A stretch of DNA of 64,000 bases from Pseudomonas hydrolytica (GCF_021495345.1 NZ_CP099397.1:2604001-2668000), one strand, 5' to 3'; positions 19,095 to 28,785 are shown, counted from the first letter of the stretch. Notes: generated by a model from the letters alone, not told the origin. A program made the numbers and translations.

Positions 19095-20777
19095 TCAATC
19101 CTCGCGGTAGCGACGCAGTTTCAGCGCCTTGCCGGCCACGCGGGTGTCCTTCAGCTTGCCGAGCAGACGGTCCAGACCATCTTCCGGCAGCTCGACCAGA
19201 CTGAAGGTCTCGCGGATCTGGATGCGACCGATGGCTTCGCGCGCCAGGCCGCCCTCGTTGAGGATGGCGCCGAGCAGGTTCTTCGCGGCGATGCCGTCGC
19301 GAGTGCCCAGCGCGGTACGGCAGCGTACACGACCCTCGGCCAGCGGCAGCGGCGCACGGCGCTCGCGGTATTCACCGCGCTCGCCGCCACGATCACCATC
19401 ACGCTCGCGACGCTCACGCGGCGCACCACCAACGCCCGGCACCAGCGGCTGCTCGCGCTCGACGCTGGCCAGATCCAGCGCCTGACCGTTGGTGGCCTTC
19501 TTCAGCAGCGCGGCGGCCAGCGCGCGCGGGCTGCAGCCGATGTCGGCGGTCAGGCGGTCGAGCAGTTCGCCATGGCTGGCTTCGGCGTCCGCGACCAGCG
19601 GCGCCAGGCTGCTGGTCAGCTTCTTGATACGGGCATCGAGCACCTGCTGGGCGTTCGGCAGCTTGACCTCGCCCACCTTCTGCCCGGTGACACGCTCGAT
19701 CACCTGCAGCATGCGGCGCTCGCGCGGGGTCACCAGCAGCAGCGCACGGCCGTCGCGACCGGCGCGGCCGGTACGGCCGATACGGTGTACGTAGGATTCC
19801 GGGTCGTACGGCATGTCGACGTTGAACACGTGGGTGATGCGCGGCACGTCGATACCACGGGCGGCGACGTCGGTGGCGACGACGATGTCCAGACGACCGT
19901 CCTTGAGCGACTCGATCACGCGCTCGCGCTGGTTCTGGGCGATGTCGCCGTTCAGCGCAGCGGCCTTGAAGCCCTTGGCTTCCAGCGCGGAGGCCAGATC
20001 CAGAGTGGCCTGCTTGGTGCGCACGAAGGCGATCAGCGCGTCGAAATCCTCGACTTCCAGCAGACGCAACACGGCGTTGGTCTTCTGGTCGGCGTGGATC
20101 ATCAGGTGCGCCTGCTCGATGCGCGAGACGGTCTGGGTCTTGGCCGCGATCTTGATGTGCTGCGGCTCGCGCAGATGCTTCTCGGCGATGGCGCGGATCG
20201 AATGCGGCAGCGTGGCGGAGAACAGCACGCTCTGGCGGCTTTCCGGCATGGCTTCGAAGATGATTTCCAGATCGTCCATGAAGCCCAGCTTGAGCATCTC
20301 GTCGGCTTCGTCGAGCACCAGGTGCTGAATGGTGGACAGCACCTTGTCGTCACGACGCAGGTGGTCGACCAGACGGCCCGGCGTGGCCACGATGATCTGT
20401 GCGCCCATGCGCAGGGCCTTGAGCTGCGGGCCCATCGGCGCGCCGCCGTAGACGGCGACGACGTTCACGCCCGGCATCTGCTTGGAATAGGTTTCAAAAG
20501 CGGTGGCCACCTGCAGGGCCAGCTCGCGGGTCGGGGCGAGGATCAGCACCTGCGGCTCGCGCTTGGCCGGGTCGATCTTGCTCAGCAGCGGCAGGGCGAA
20601 GGCGGCGGTCTTGCCGGTACCGGTCTGCGCCTGGCCGATCATGTCGTGGCCGGCGAGGATCACCGGAATGGCCTGCGACTGGATCGGAGACGGCTCTTCG
20701 TAACCGACGGCGGTCAGAGCGGCGAGAATATTGGGATGAAGTCCGAGCGCGGCAAAGCCGCCGATTTCCTGGGTCAT
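19095..20777 (-). CDS. deaD: ATP-dependent DEAD-box RNA helicase, DeaD/CsdA type
   Basis: A 560-residue RNA helicase. Visible motifs: Q motif (GYEEPSPIQSQAIP), Walker A AQTGTGKT, PTRELA, DEAD in VLDEADEML, SAT in FSATLP, and HRIGRTGRAGR. A linker rich in Arg/Asp/Glu/Gly (about residues 440-470) leads to a C-terminal DbpA-like RNA-binding domain (RCRTALGTRDGIAAKNLLGAI). Homologues unwind rRNA during ribosome assembly and mRNA in the cold. The 5' non-coding region is 336 bases, which fits the long leaders seen in cold-shock helicase genes. The start MTQEIGGFAALG matches the family. Confidence 0.93.
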   Translation of the reverse strand: MTQEIGGFAALGLHPNILAALTAVGYEEPSPIQSQAIPVILAGHDMIGQAQTGTGKTAAFALPLLSKIDPAKREPQVLILAPTRELALQVATAFETYSKQMPGVNVVAVYGGAPMGPQLKALRMGAQIIVATPGRLVDHLRRDDKVLSTIQHLVLDEADEMLKLGFMDDLEIIFEAMPESRQSVLFSATLPHSIRAIAEKHLREPQHIKIAAKTQTVSRIEQAHLMIHADQKTNAVLRLLEVEDFDALIAFVRTKQATLDLASALEAKGFKAAALNGDIAQNQRERVIESLKDGRLDIVVATDVAARGIDVPRITHVFNVDMPYDPESYVHRIGRTGRAGRDGRALLLVTPRERRMLQVIERVTGQKVGEVKLPNAQQVLDARIKKLTSSLAPLVADAEASHGELLDRLTADIGCSPRALAAALLKKATNGQALDLASVEREQPLVPGVGGAPRERRERDGDRGGERGEYRERRAPLPLAEGRVRCRTALGTRDGIAAKNLLGAILNEGGLAREAIGRIQIRETFSLVELPEDGLDRLLGKLKDTRVAGKALKLRRYRED

Positions 20778-21113
20778 GGGTCTGCCTCAAGTGCATCCGC
20801 AAAGACCCATGTTCCAAAGCTGCGCATGCCGTGTAAGACCTTGTGGGTCACCCTGGCAGCCTGGTTCGGCGGGGATTTGCGAAAACGTGATGAAAGTGAA
20901 TCGTCAAGGATAGTCCGCAGCGGGACCGGCTGCCGAAGTCGAGCTCCGGGCGAATTGCACTACCTGAACGTGGCCAGAAAATTGGCCGGCGCGCACTATA
21001 CCGGAAAACCGGGCTCAGGTGCTGTTTTTTATGGCCAGGCCGCTCTGGCAACGAGAGCTCTGCCCGGCGCAGCGCCCGCAATAGCCGCTTTCAGCCCCTT
21101 TCGCAGATGCGCA
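20778..21113. other. Non-coding gap upstream of deaD, no gene seen
   Basis: 336 bases without a credible coding frame. It probably carries the deaD promoter and leader. Short inverted repeats are visible (GGCCA/TGGCC around a six-base loop at 20972-20987, and CCGG-AAAA-CCGG at 21001-21012). A TTGACG hexamer on the minus strand near 20905-20910 could be a -35, but no matching -10 is clear. Confidence 0.5.
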
Positions 21114-21893
21114 TCAGGTAGCCGGACGTAGCGCCTCGATCAGCGGCTGCAGCGAATAGCCGAGGCGCGGTGCCAGCTCGCCGGCTCGCACCTGCAGGCG
21201 GCCAAGATCGAGCGGCTGGTCGAGATCGGCGGGTATCAGCAATACCACGTTGCCCTCCTTCACCGGGCATTCCCAGTAATGGCGGTGATACAGGCCGCGC
21301 AGCAGCGCCGCGCCGAGCGGCTTGCCGTCGTTGCCGGCCCATTGGTTGATGATCAGCCAGCCACCGGGATTGAGCTTCTCCCGGCAATGCTCGAGAAACC
21401 GCCAGGCCAGATGGCCGGCGCCGGGGCCTTGATCGGTGTACAGATCGAGGAAGATCAGATCCGCGGTTTCGGCGCTGTCGAGCAGTTCGGTGGCGTCGCC
21501 GATGCGGATGGTCAGGCGCGGATCGTCATCCAGGCCGAGAAACTCCATGGCCAGGCGCGGCACGTCCGGACGCAGTTCGATGGCCTCGACGTCCTCCAGC
21601 GGCAGGAACTTCAGGCAGGCCTGGGTCAGGTTGCCGGCGCCCAGGCCGAGAAACAACGCCGTTTCCGGCGCGTCGTGGCACAGCGCACCGAGCAGCATGG
21701 CGCGGGTGTAGTCGTACTCCAGCCAGCTCGGATCGCCCTGGAACACGCAGCTCTGCTCGATGGCATCACCGAACTCGAGAAAGCGATAGGCGCCGATCTG
21801 CACCACGCGGATCACACCGAAGGCATCGCGCACTTCGGCCAGCAATACCTCATCGAGCATCTGCATTTCGTCGCTCGGCGGCAATCCGGGCAT
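21114..21893 (-). CDS. Spermidine synthase-fold protein
   Basis: A 259-residue Rossmann-fold protein related to spermidine synthases and SAM methyltransferases. The nucleotide-binding loop is ALFLGLGAGNLTQACLKFLP, followed by VEAIELRPDVPRLA and DLIFLDLYTDQG. It is shorter than true SpeE and lacks an obvious N-terminal beta domain, so polyamine synthesis should not be assumed. The ATG at 21893 has GGAGA upstream; longer in-frame starts reach into the divergent intergenic region. It diverges from the FMO/BASS pair. Confidence 0.75.
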   Translation of the reverse strand: MPGLPPSDEMQMLDEVLLAEVRDAFGVIRVVQIGAYRFLEFGDAIEQSCVFQGDPSWLEYDYTRAMLLGALCHDAPETALFLGLGAGNLTQACLKFLPLEDVEAIELRPDVPRLAMEFLGLDDDPRLTIRIGDATELLDSAETADLIFLDLYTDQGPGAGHLAWRFLEHCREKLNPGGWLIINQWAGNDGKPLGAALLRGLYHRHYWECPVKEGNVVLLIPADLDQPLDLGRLQVRAGELAPRLGYSLQPLIEALRPAT

Positions 21894-22029
21894 GGACCAT
21901 TCTCCAACAGTGACATCCCGCACCATGGGCGACGGGGCAAAGGCGCCGATTGTCATTGAAGGCGGCGCTGCGGGTCACGCAATAATTCCAGCACTTGCGT
22001 TGGCCAACATAACAATAACGAGGTTCGCC

Positions 22030-23358
22030 ATGTACGCCATCATAGGTGCCGGCCCGACAGGGCTGTGCGCGGCCCGGCAACTGAAGAGGCACGGCATCGA
22101 TTTTGTCGGCTTCGAACTGCACAGCGATGTCGGCGGCCTGTGGGACATCGACAACCCGCACAGCACCATGTACCACTCGGCGCACCTGATTTCCTCCAAG
22201 GGCACTACCGAGTTTCGCGACTTCCCCATGCGCCCCGAAGTGGCTTCCTACCCGCATCACAGCGAAATGCGCCGCTACTTTCGCGACTATGCCCGGCAGT
22301 TCGGCCTTTACCAGCACTACCAGTTCGACACCCGCGTGGTGCAGCTGCAACGCCTGGACAAGGGCTGGACGCTGGTCAGCGAGCGCAACGGCGAACAGCG
22401 CGAATGGCGCCTCGATGGCGTTCTGATCGCCAACGGCACCCTGCATACGCCCAACCTGCCATCCCTGCCCGGCCACTTCGCCGGTGAGGTGTTGCACTCC
22501 AGCGCCTACAAGAGCGCCGATATCTTCGCCGGCAAACGCGTGCTGGTGGTCGGCTGCGGCAACTCGGCCTGCGATATCGCGGTCGATGCCGTGCATCGCG
22601 CCGCCTCGGTGGATCTGTCGGTACGGCGCGGCTACTACTTCCTGCCCAAGTTCATCCTCGGCAAGCCCACCGACACCTTCGGCGGAGCGATCAGGCTTCC
22701 GCGCCGGCTCAAGCAGCTGCTCGATGGACTGCTGGTGCGCGCTCTGGTCGGCAAACCTTCGCAGTACGGCCTGCCCGATCCTGACTACCACCTGTATGAA
22801 TCGCACCCGGTGATGAACTCGCTGGTGCTGCACCATATCGGCCATGGCGATATCCGCGTGCGCGGCGATATCACGGCGATAGACGGCCACAGCGTCACCT
22901 TCGCCCATGGCGCACGGGCCGAGTACGACCTGATCCTGCTGGCCACCGGCTACAAGCTCGACTATCCCTTCATCGAGCGCAGCGAGCTGAACTGGCCGGA
23001 GGGCGCAGGCGCGCCGCAGCTGTATCTCAACGTCTTCCACCCGCAGCGTGACGACCTGTTCGTGCTCGGCATGGTCGAGGCCTCCGGTCTCGGCTGGCAG
23101 GGGCGCGACGAGCAGGCCGAACTGGTGGCGCTGTACATCCGCCAGCTGCAGGCCGGCAGCCCGGCGGCACAGGTTCTGCGCCAGACCATCCGCGAGCAGG
23201 CCGGCCAGCGCCTGGATGGCGGCTACCGCTACCTGCCACTGGAGCGCATGGCCTACTACGTGCACAAGGACAGCTATCGTAGACGCATCGCCGCGCACAG
23301 TGCCGCCCTGCGGCGCGAGCTGAGCGAGAGTGCCTACGCGGCCACCCAGGGAGCCTGA
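22030..23358 (+). CDS. Flavin-containing monooxygenase
   Basis: A 442-residue class B flavoprotein monooxygenase. It begins at once with the FAD motif YAIIGAGPTGLCAARQL. The FMO fingerprint follows (HFAGEVLHSSAYKS), then the NADPH-binding motif VVGCGNSACDIA, and later LLATGYKLDYPF. Such enzymes oxygenate soft nucleophiles (N, S) or ketones; the substrate is not evident. The next gene, a BASS-family transporter, starts two bases after the stop, so the pair forms an operon and may import and oxidise the same organic acid or sulfur compound (inference). Confidence 0.88.
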   Translation: MYAIIGAGPTGLCAARQLKRHGIDFVGFELHSDVGGLWDIDNPHSTMYHSAHLISSKGTTEFRDFPMRPEVASYPHHSEMRRYFRDYARQFGLYQHYQFDTRVVQLQRLDKGWTLVSERNGEQREWRLDGVLIANGTLHTPNLPSLPGHFAGEVLHSSAYKSADIFAGKRVLVVGCGNSACDIAVDAVHRAASVDLSVRRGYYFLPKFILGKPTDTFGGAIRLPRRLKQLLDGLLVRALVGKPSQYGLPDPDYHLYESHPVMNSLVLHHIGHGDIRVRGDITAIDGHSVTFAHGARAEYDLILLATGYKLDYPFIERSELNWPEGAGAPQLYLNVFHPQRDDLFVLGMVEASGLGWQGRDEQAELVALYIRQLQAGSPAAQVLRQTIREQAGQRLDGGYRYLPLERMAYYVHKDSYRRRIAAHSAALRRELSESAYAATQGA

Positions 23359-23360
23359 AC

Positions 23361-24293
23361 GTGGAACCGGTGACGATCGCCTTCGACCCCAGCAGCCTGG
23401 TGCTGATCAATCTGATCGTCGCGCTGATGATGTTCGGCGTTTCTCTCGATCTGCGCGCCGATGATTTTCGCCGCATCGCTCGCGCGCCACGCGCCCCGCT
23501 GCTCGGGCTGCTGGCGCAGTTTCTGCTGTTGCCGGCACTGACCTGCCTGGCCTGCTGGGGGCTGGGCATCGAGCCGGAACTGGCCCTGGGCATGATGCTG
23601 ATCGCGGCCTGCCCCGGCGGCAGCTTTTCCAACATCATGACCTGGCTGGCGCGGGGCGATGTCGCGGTCTCGGTGAGCATGACGGCGGTATCGAGCCTGG
23701 CCGCCAGCCTGCTCACACCGCTGAATTTCGCCCTGTACGCCTGGCTCAACCCCTACACGCGGCCGCTGCTGACGCAGATCGCCCTCGACCCGCTGGGCTT
23801 GCTCGCGCTCGTGCTGCTGGTGCTGGCCCTGCCACTGCTGGCAGGCATGTGGGTGGGGCGGCGCTTTCCACGCCTCGCGCAGCACCTGGAAAAGCCCCTG
23901 CGCCTGTTCGCCCTGCTGGTGATGCTGGGTTTCGTCGCCCTGGCGTTCAGCCGCAATCTGGAGCAATTCACCCGCCACTTTCACCTGTTCTTCTGGCTGG
24001 TGGTGGCGCACAACGCGCTGGCGCTGGGCATCGGCTATCTCAGCGCACTGATCGGCGGGCTACCGGCAGGCGAGCGCCGCGCCGTGACCCTGGAAGTGGG
24101 CATTCAGAACTCGGCGCTGGGCCTGGTGATCATCTTCACCTTCTTCCCCCAGGCCGGCGGCATGCTGCTGATCGCCGCCTTCTGGGGCTGCTGGCACCTG
24201 GTGTCGGGCCTGGCCCTGGCATGGCTCTGGTCGCGCCGCCCACCCGAGCCCGCGCCGCTGCTGCTCGCGCAGCCCGGCCTCAGGGACGAGTGA
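23361..24293 (+). CDS. Bile acid:sodium symporter (BASS) family transporter
   Basis: A 310-residue integral membrane protein with about nine to ten hydrophobic segments. The BASS pattern is clear: VSLDLRADDFRRI after the first span, the conserved AACPGGSFSNIMTWLARGDVAVSV segment that forms part of the sodium/substrate site, and TLEVGIQNSALGLVI near the end. It starts with GTG, preceded by GGGAG eight bases upstream, two bases after the monooxygenase stop. Substrate unknown; bacterial members carry organic acids such as pantoate or keto acids. Confidence 0.87.
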   Translation: MEPVTIAFDPSSLVLINLIVALMMFGVSLDLRADDFRRIARAPRAPLLGLLAQFLLLPALTCLACWGLGIEPELALGMMLIAACPGGSFSNIMTWLARGDVAVSVSMTAVSSLAASLLTPLNFALYAWLNPYTRPLLTQIALDPLGLLALVLLVLALPLLAGMWVGRRFPRLAQHLEKPLRLFALLVMLGFVALAFSRNLEQFTRHFHLFFWLVVAHNALALGIGYLSALIGGLPAGERRAVTLEVGIQNSALGLVIIFTFFPQAGGMLLIAAFWGCWHLVSGLALAWLWSRRPPEPAPLLLAQPGLRDE

Positions 24294-24411
24294 CCTGCAG
24301 ATCGGGCGCGTGCAGCGCCCCGCGTCGTTGCGCCCGGGGCTGCGCTAGGGGGCATGGGGCTTATCGGTTAAGATGCCCACCAGCCCGAATCAGCCGATAC
24401 AGAGATGCCGC

Positions 24412-25758
24412 ATGTCGCACGCCTGGAGCCCAGAAAGCTGGAGGGCCAAGCCCATCCAGCAGCAGCCCGAATACCCTGACGCCGCCCACCTCGCCCGCGT
24501 CGAACAGACCCTGGCCGGCTACCCGCCGCTGGTGTTCGCCGGCGAGGCGCGCGAGCTGCGCCGCCAGTTCGCCGAAGTCACCCAGGGCCGCGCCTTCCTG
24601 CTGCAGGGCGGCGACTGTGCCGAGAGCTTCGCCGAGTTTTCCGCCGCGAAGATCCGCGACACCTTCAAGGTGCTGCTGCAGATGGCCATCGTCATGACCT
24701 TCGCCGCCGGCTGCCCGGTGGTCAAGGTCGGGCGGATGGCCGGCCAGTTCGCCAAGCCGCGCTCCTCCGGCAGCGAAACCATCGATGGCGTCACCCTGCC
24801 CGCCTACCGCGGCGATATCGTCAACGGCATCGGCTTCGACGCCGCCAGCCGCGTGCCCGATCCGGAGCGCCTGCTGCAGGCCTATCACCAGGCCACCGCC
24901 AGCCTCAACCTGCTGCGCGCCTTCGCCCAAGGCGGTTTTGCCGACGTGCATCAGGTGCATCAGTGGAACCTCGATTTCATCGCCAACTCGGCGCTCTCCG
25001 AGAAGTACCACCAGCTGGCCAACCGCATCGACGAAACCCTGGCGTTCATGCGCGCCGTCGGCATGGACAGCGCGCCGCAACTGCGCGAAGTCAGCTTCTT
25101 CACCGCTCACGAAGCGCTGCTGCTCAACTACGAAGAAGCCTTCGTGCGTCGCGACAGCCTCACCGGCCGCTGGTACGACTGCTCCGCGCACATGCTGTGG
25201 ATCGGCGACCGCACCCGCCAGCTAGACGGTGCGCACGTCGAATTCATGCGCGGCATCGAGAACCCCATCGGCGTCAAGGTCGGCCCGAGCATGGACCCGG
25301 ACGAGCTGATCCGCCTGCTCGACACGCTCAACCCGGACAACGATCCAGGCCGCCTCAACCTGATCGTGCGCATGGGCGCGGACAAGGTGGAAGCGCACTT
25401 CCCGCGCCTGCTGCGCAAGGTCAAGGAAGAAGGCCGCCAGGTGCTGTGGAGTTCCGACCCCATGCACGGCAACACCATCAAGGCCAGCAGCGGCTACAAG
25501 ACCCGCGACTTCGCGCAGATCCTCAGCGAAGTCCGGCAGTTCTTCGCCGTGCACCAGGCCGAAGGCACCTACGCCGGCGGCATCCATATCGAGATGACCG
25601 GGCAGAACGTCACCGAATGCATCGGCGGCTCGCGCCCGATCACCGAGGACGGTCTGTCCGACCGCTACCACACCCATTGCGACCCGCGCATGAACGCCGA
25701 CCAGTCGCTGGAACTGGCCTTCATGATCGCCGAGACGCTGAAGCAGGTACGCCGCTGA
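24412..25758 (+). CDS. 3-deoxy-7-phosphoheptulonate synthase, class II
   Basis: Condenses phosphoenolpyruvate and erythrose 4-phosphate in the first step of the shikimate pathway. At 448 residues it has the length and sequence of class II (plant/actinobacterial type) enzymes: [26 protein letters not shown], a GDIVNG segment, [26 protein letters not shown] and the metal-ligand region [15 protein letters not shown]. The ATG at 24412 begins the family's [10 protein letters not shown]; an upstream ATG at 24373 adds 13 unrelated residues. Pseudomonads hold both class I and class II isozymes, so a plain gene symbol is not assigned. Confidence 0.93.
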   Translation: MSHAWSPESWRAKPIQQQPEYPDAAHLARVEQTLAGYPPLVFAGEARELRRQFAEVTQGRAFLLQGGDCAESFAEFSAAKIRDTFKVLLQMAIVMTFAAGCPVVKVGRMAGQFAKPRSSGSETIDGVTLPAYRGDIVNGIGFDAASRVPDPERLLQAYHQATASLNLLRAFAQGGFADVHQVHQWNLDFIANSALSEKYHQLANRIDETLAFMRAVGMDSAPQLREVSFFTAHEALLLNYEEAFVRRDSLTGRWYDCSAHMLWIGDRTRQLDGAHVEFMRGIENPIGVKVGPSMDPDELIRLLDTLNPDNDPGRLNLIVRMGADKVEAHFPRLLRKVKEEGRQVLWSSDPMHGNTIKASSGYKTRDFAQILSEVRQFFAVHQAEGTYAGGIHIEMTGQNVTECIGGSRPITEDGLSDRYHTHCDPRMNADQSLELAFMIAETLKQVRR

Positions 25759-25763
25759 CGAGC

Positions 25764-25790
25764 CGCGCCCTGGCCAGTGGCCAGGGCGCG
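25764..25790 (+). terminator. Hairpin after the DAHP synthase gene
   Basis: A perfect 12-base stem cgcgccctggcc / ggccagggcgcg around a three-base loop, starting six bases after the stop. There is no T run, so termination may need Rho or the hairpin may simply protect the mRNA end. Confidence 0.6.
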
Positions 25791-25918
25791 AACCGGCTCG
25801 CACATCTTTTGTGCGTTATCCGGCATAATGCCGCCCCTCGCGAGCACCGGACAGGTGCCGAAGCAACACCCAGCCGGAAAGGACTCGCGGCCAACACCAC
25901 CAACAAGGACGATGATCC

Positions 25919-26674
25919 ATGCAACTGCGCACCACCCTCTCCGCTTTTGCCCTCTCCAGCGCCGTGCTTCTGACCGGCTGCCAGAACATGTCTCCCGACG
26001 CCATGCTGCAATCCGGCCTGATGGCCGTGCAAGCCGCGACCCTGAGCGATGCCGAAGTGAAAAGCATGTCCGACCAGGCCTGCGCCGAAATGGACGCCGC
26101 AGCCAATGTCGCCGGCCCGACCAGCCCCTACGCCAAGCGTCTGGACAAGATCGCCAGCAACCTCGGCCATCAGATCAACGGCACGCCGATCACCTACAAG
26201 GCCTACCTGGCCGACGACGTCAATGCCTGGGCCATGGCCAACGGCTGCGTGCGCGTCTACAGCGGCCTGATGGACCTGATGACCGACAACGAAGTGGAAG
26301 GCGTGCTCGGCCACGAAATCGGTCACGTCGCCCTCGGCCACACCAAGAAGGCCATGCAGACCGCCTACGCCACTGCCGCCGCACGCAATGCGGCCGCTGC
26401 TTCGGGCAATGGCACCGTCGCTGCCCTGTCCGCCTCGCAGCTTGGCGCCATGGGCGAACAGCTGGTCAATGCGCAGTTCTCGCAAAGCCAGGAAACCGCG
26501 GCCGACAACTTCTCCTTCGACCTGCTGACGCAGCGCAACATCCCGCGTGAAGGCCTGGTCACCGCGTTCGAGAAACTGGCCAAGCTGGGCGGCGGCGAAA
26601 GCAGCATGTTCGACTCGCATCCGGGCTCCCACGACCGCGCCAACAACATGCGCACCCGTCTGGCGGCCAAGTAA
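25919..26674 (+). CDS. M48-family metalloprotease lipoprotein, LoiP/YggG-like
   Basis: A 251-residue outer-membrane-type lipoprotein protease. The signal peptide ends in LLTGC with the lipidated cysteine at C21. The zinc motif HEIGH lies at H132-H136, extended to GHEIGHVALGH; a downstream ETAAD near residue 192 supplies the third ligand. A HPGSHDRANNM end is typical of the LoiP/YggG branch. Homologues degrade misfolded envelope proteins. The next gene (LprI-like) lies beyond a double hairpin, so the two may be separate units. Confidence 0.9.
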   Translation: MQLRTTLSAFALSSAVLLTGCQNMSPDAMLQSGLMAVQAATLSDAEVKSMSDQACAEMDAAANVAGPTSPYAKRLDKIASNLGHQINGTPITYKAYLADDVNAWAMANGCVRVYSGLMDLMTDNEVEGVLGHEIGHVALGHTKKAMQTAYATAAARNAAAASGNGTVAALSASQLGAMGEQLVNAQFSQSQETAADNFSFDLLTQRNIPREGLVTAFEKLAKLGGGESSMFDSHPGSHDRANNMRTRLAAK

Positions 26675-26706
26675 GCCCCTCCCGAGGGGCTGCAACGCAG
26701 CCCCTT
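26675..26706 (+). terminator. Tandem hairpins after the M48 protease gene
   Basis: Two overlapping inverted repeats, gcccct-cccg-aggggc and aggggctgc-aac-gcagcccct. They share the middle arm and could be alternative structures. Only a weak pyrimidine run follows. Confidence 0.55.
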
Positions 26707-26718
26707 CTCGTTTGCGAT

Positions 26719-27108
26719 ATGACCATGCCGACTCTGTACAAGTACCTGAGCCTAGTGTTCCTGCCGCTCACTGCCTGGGCCGATTACGACATGCAGTACC
26801 AGGCCTGCCGGGACGCCAGCGGAGCGATCAACAACGCCAGCGTCGCCGGCTGCGCCGAGGGCGTCTCCGAAGCGGCGAAGAAAGAAATGAACCGGGTCTA
26901 CCAGCAGCTTTTTCTCAAGCTGCAGGAAGGTGCGCCGCAAGATGCCCAGCAACTGGAGGCGACGCAGAAGGCCTGGCTGATCTACCGCAACGGCCAATGC
27001 GACCTGCAGGGCAAGCACGTCGGCTCGCCGATGTACTACACCTGCCCGATGCAGTTGAACATTCAGCGCGTCGAGGAGCTGAAGTTCCTGCTGGAAAACG
27101 GCGGTTAG
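26719..27108 (+). CDS. LprI/DUF1311-type periplasmic protein
   Basis: A 129-residue secreted protein. A short signal peptide ends near AWA/DYDMQ. The mature part holds cysteines in DMQYQACRDASG and VAGCAEGVSEAAKKEMNRVYQQL, plus a WLIYRNGQC segment: the DUF1311/LprI pattern. Family members inhibit lysozyme or act in the periplasm with undefined roles. Its stop overlaps the stop of the convergent ycaQ-type gene by four bases. The ribosome site is weak, and the second ATG (two codons in) is equally possible. Confidence 0.8.
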   Translation: MTMPTLYKYLSLVFLPLTAWADYDMQYQACRDASGAINNASVAGCAEGVSEAAKKEMNRVYQQLFLKLQEGAPQDAQQLEATQKAWLIYRNGQCDLQGKHVGSPMYYTCPMQLNIQRVEELKFLLENGG

Positions 27109-28298
27109 CCGAGCTGCCCGCGCAGGCTGACGCTCGGCGCCAGCCACACTTGCTCCAGCCCCAGCCAGTGCGCCAGCGCACGCAGCGAATCGCCCAGCGC
27201 CAGGCGCGCCTCGTCGCTCAACACCGCTTCTTCCAGATGCACGGCATGCACCGCCAGGCGCCCGGCCGCGCGCTCGCTGCGCAGGTCCACCCGCGCCAGC
27301 AGGCGCTCGTGATGCAGGAAGGGCAGCACGTAATAGCCGTATACGCGCTTGGCCTGCGGGGTATAGATCTCCAGGCGGTAGCGGAAGCCGAACAGCCGCT
27401 CGGTGCGCTCGCGTTCCCAGATCAGTGAATCGAACGGCGACAGCAGCGCGCTGTGACGGATGCGCCGCGGTACGCGCGGCTCGCCCCGACAGTAGGCCGG
27501 CTGCCGCCAGCCCTGCACTGCGACCGGCAATAGCTCGCCCGCCTCCACCAGCTCGGCGATACGGCGCTTGCTGTCGCCGGCATCGAGCCGGTAGTAGTCA
27601 CGCAGATCCTTCTCCGTCGCCACGCCCAACGCATCGGCCGAACGCAGCAACAGGCGCCGCTGCGCATCGTCCTCATCCAGTTCGGCATGATTGAGCAGCT
27701 CAGCCGGGATGACCCGCTCCGGCAGATCGTACAGACGCTCGAAACCGCGGCGTCCGGCCACCGTCACCAGGCCTGCGGCGAACAGCCACTCCAGCGCCAT
27801 CTTTTCCGCACTCCAGTCCCACCAAGGGCCGGCCTTCTCAGTACGACTGGACAGACTGCCGGCGCCCAGCGCACCGCGCTCGCGCACGGCCTGCAGCACG
27901 GTCTCTATGGCGTCGCGCCGCTCCACGCCGAAGCGCGCCAGCCCCGGGTAGATGCCCTGGCCATCGGCGGCCCGGCGCATGCGCCAGCGCAGCAGCGGAT
28001 AGAGTTCCAGCGGCAACAGCGAAGCCTCGTGTCCCCAGTACTCGAACAGGCGCCGACGGCGCGCCCGGCCCCAGGCCAGTTCGTCGAGGTGCTCGGCCTG
28101 GTAGTGGCCAAGGCGGGAAAACGCCGGCAGGTAATGCGAGCGCACCAAGGCGTTGACCGAATCGATCTGCAGCACGCCGAGGCGTTCGATCTGCGCCTGC
28201 AAGTGCCGGTGGGCGATGGCGCCGCGCGGGGTACGGCCGAACCCCTGAGCCGCCAGGGCCAGGCGGCGCGCTTCGGCGAGAGAAAGTGAGAGCGTCAT
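27105..28298 (-). CDS. YcaQ-type winged-helix DNA glycosylase (interstrand crosslink repair)
   Basis: A 397-residue member of the HTH_42 family. The catalytic QxD motif is seen as LGVLQIDSVNALVRSHYLP at about residue 43, the form found in E. coli YcaQ, which unhooks nitrogen-mustard interstrand crosslinks; Streptomyces AlkZ has QxQ instead. Winged-helix repeats follow, with SPFDSLIWERERTERLFGF towards the end. It lies directly upstream of no repair gene; the DUF3291 gene precedes it by 14 bases on the same strand, so the two are probably cotranscribed from the EamA transporter promoter. Confidence 0.87.
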   Translation of the reverse strand: MTLSLSLAEARRLALAAQGFGRTPRGAIAHRHLQAQIERLGVLQIDSVNALVRSHYLPAFSRLGHYQAEHLDELAWGRARRRRLFEYWGHEASLLPLELYPLLRWRMRRAADGQGIYPGLARFGVERRDAIETVLQAVRERGALGAGSLSSRTEKAGPWWDWSAEKMALEWLFAAGLVTVAGRRGFERLYDLPERVIPAELLNHAELDEDDAQRRLLLRSADALGVATEKDLRDYYRLDAGDSKRRIAELVEAGELLPVAVQGWRQPAYCRGEPRVPRRIRHSALLSPFDSLIWERERTERLFGFRYRLEIYTPQAKRVYGYYVLPFLHHERLLARVDLRSERAAGRLAVHAVHLEEAVLSDEARLALGDSLRALAHWLGLEQVWLAPSVSLRGQLG

Positions 28299-28312
28299 GG
28301 CGAGCCAGCCTA

Positions 28313-28759
28313 TCAGGCCGGCGCCGCGAACGCATGGCGGAAGGTGAAGGCCTGCTGCGTGGCGCCATGCTCGCGCAAATGCGCCAGACGCTCGGCCGCC
28401 TCGACCACGTCCGGACGATGCCCGGCCGGCACCCACCACAACACCTGGTGCGCCTGTTCGACGCGCTCGAACCATTCGCGGCGGCGCTTGAGCATCTCGG
28501 TATGCGCGGATTTGTAGACGTAATCGCTGAGCGACTGCACGTCCTGCCAGACCGACATGTTCACCAGCACCTCGTCACCGAACGGGCGGATCGCCGTGGC
28601 ATCGCCCGCCTCGTCCTGCAAACGCCAGACATAGCCAGGCGAGGCTTCGGCCAGGGCATTGACGCGCTGCAGGTTGGCGACGAAATCGGCCATTCCCGGC
28701 GATTCCAGCGGTGCCTTCATCCAGGCGATGTTCAGTTGGGCCAAGTGATAAGCGGACAA
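28313..28759 (-). CDS. DUF3291 protein (start is TTG)
   Basis: A 148-residue soluble protein matching DUF3291: HLAQLNIAWMKAPLESPGMADFVANLQRVNALAEASPG, FVWRLQ-like YVWRLQDEAGDATAI, and WWVPAGHRP near the end. The family has a dimeric ferredoxin-like (antibiotic biosynthesis monooxygenase-type) fold and unknown function. The start is decided by the ribosome site: GGAGG lies seven bases before a TTG at 28759, and the family begins at this point. The in-frame ATG at 28786, which overlaps the upstream stop as TGATG, would add nine unconserved residues and place the GGAGG inside the gene. Confidence 0.8.
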   Translation of the reverse strand: MSAYHLAQLNIAWMKAPLESPGMADFVANLQRVNALAEASPGYVWRLQDEAGDATAIRPFGDEVLVNMSVWQDVQSLSDYVYKSAHTEMLKRRREWFERVEQAHQVLWWVPAGHRPDVVEAAERLAHLREHGATQQAFTFRHAFAAPA

Positions 28760-28785
28760 ATTCCAGCCTCCTTGCAGGCAAAGCA

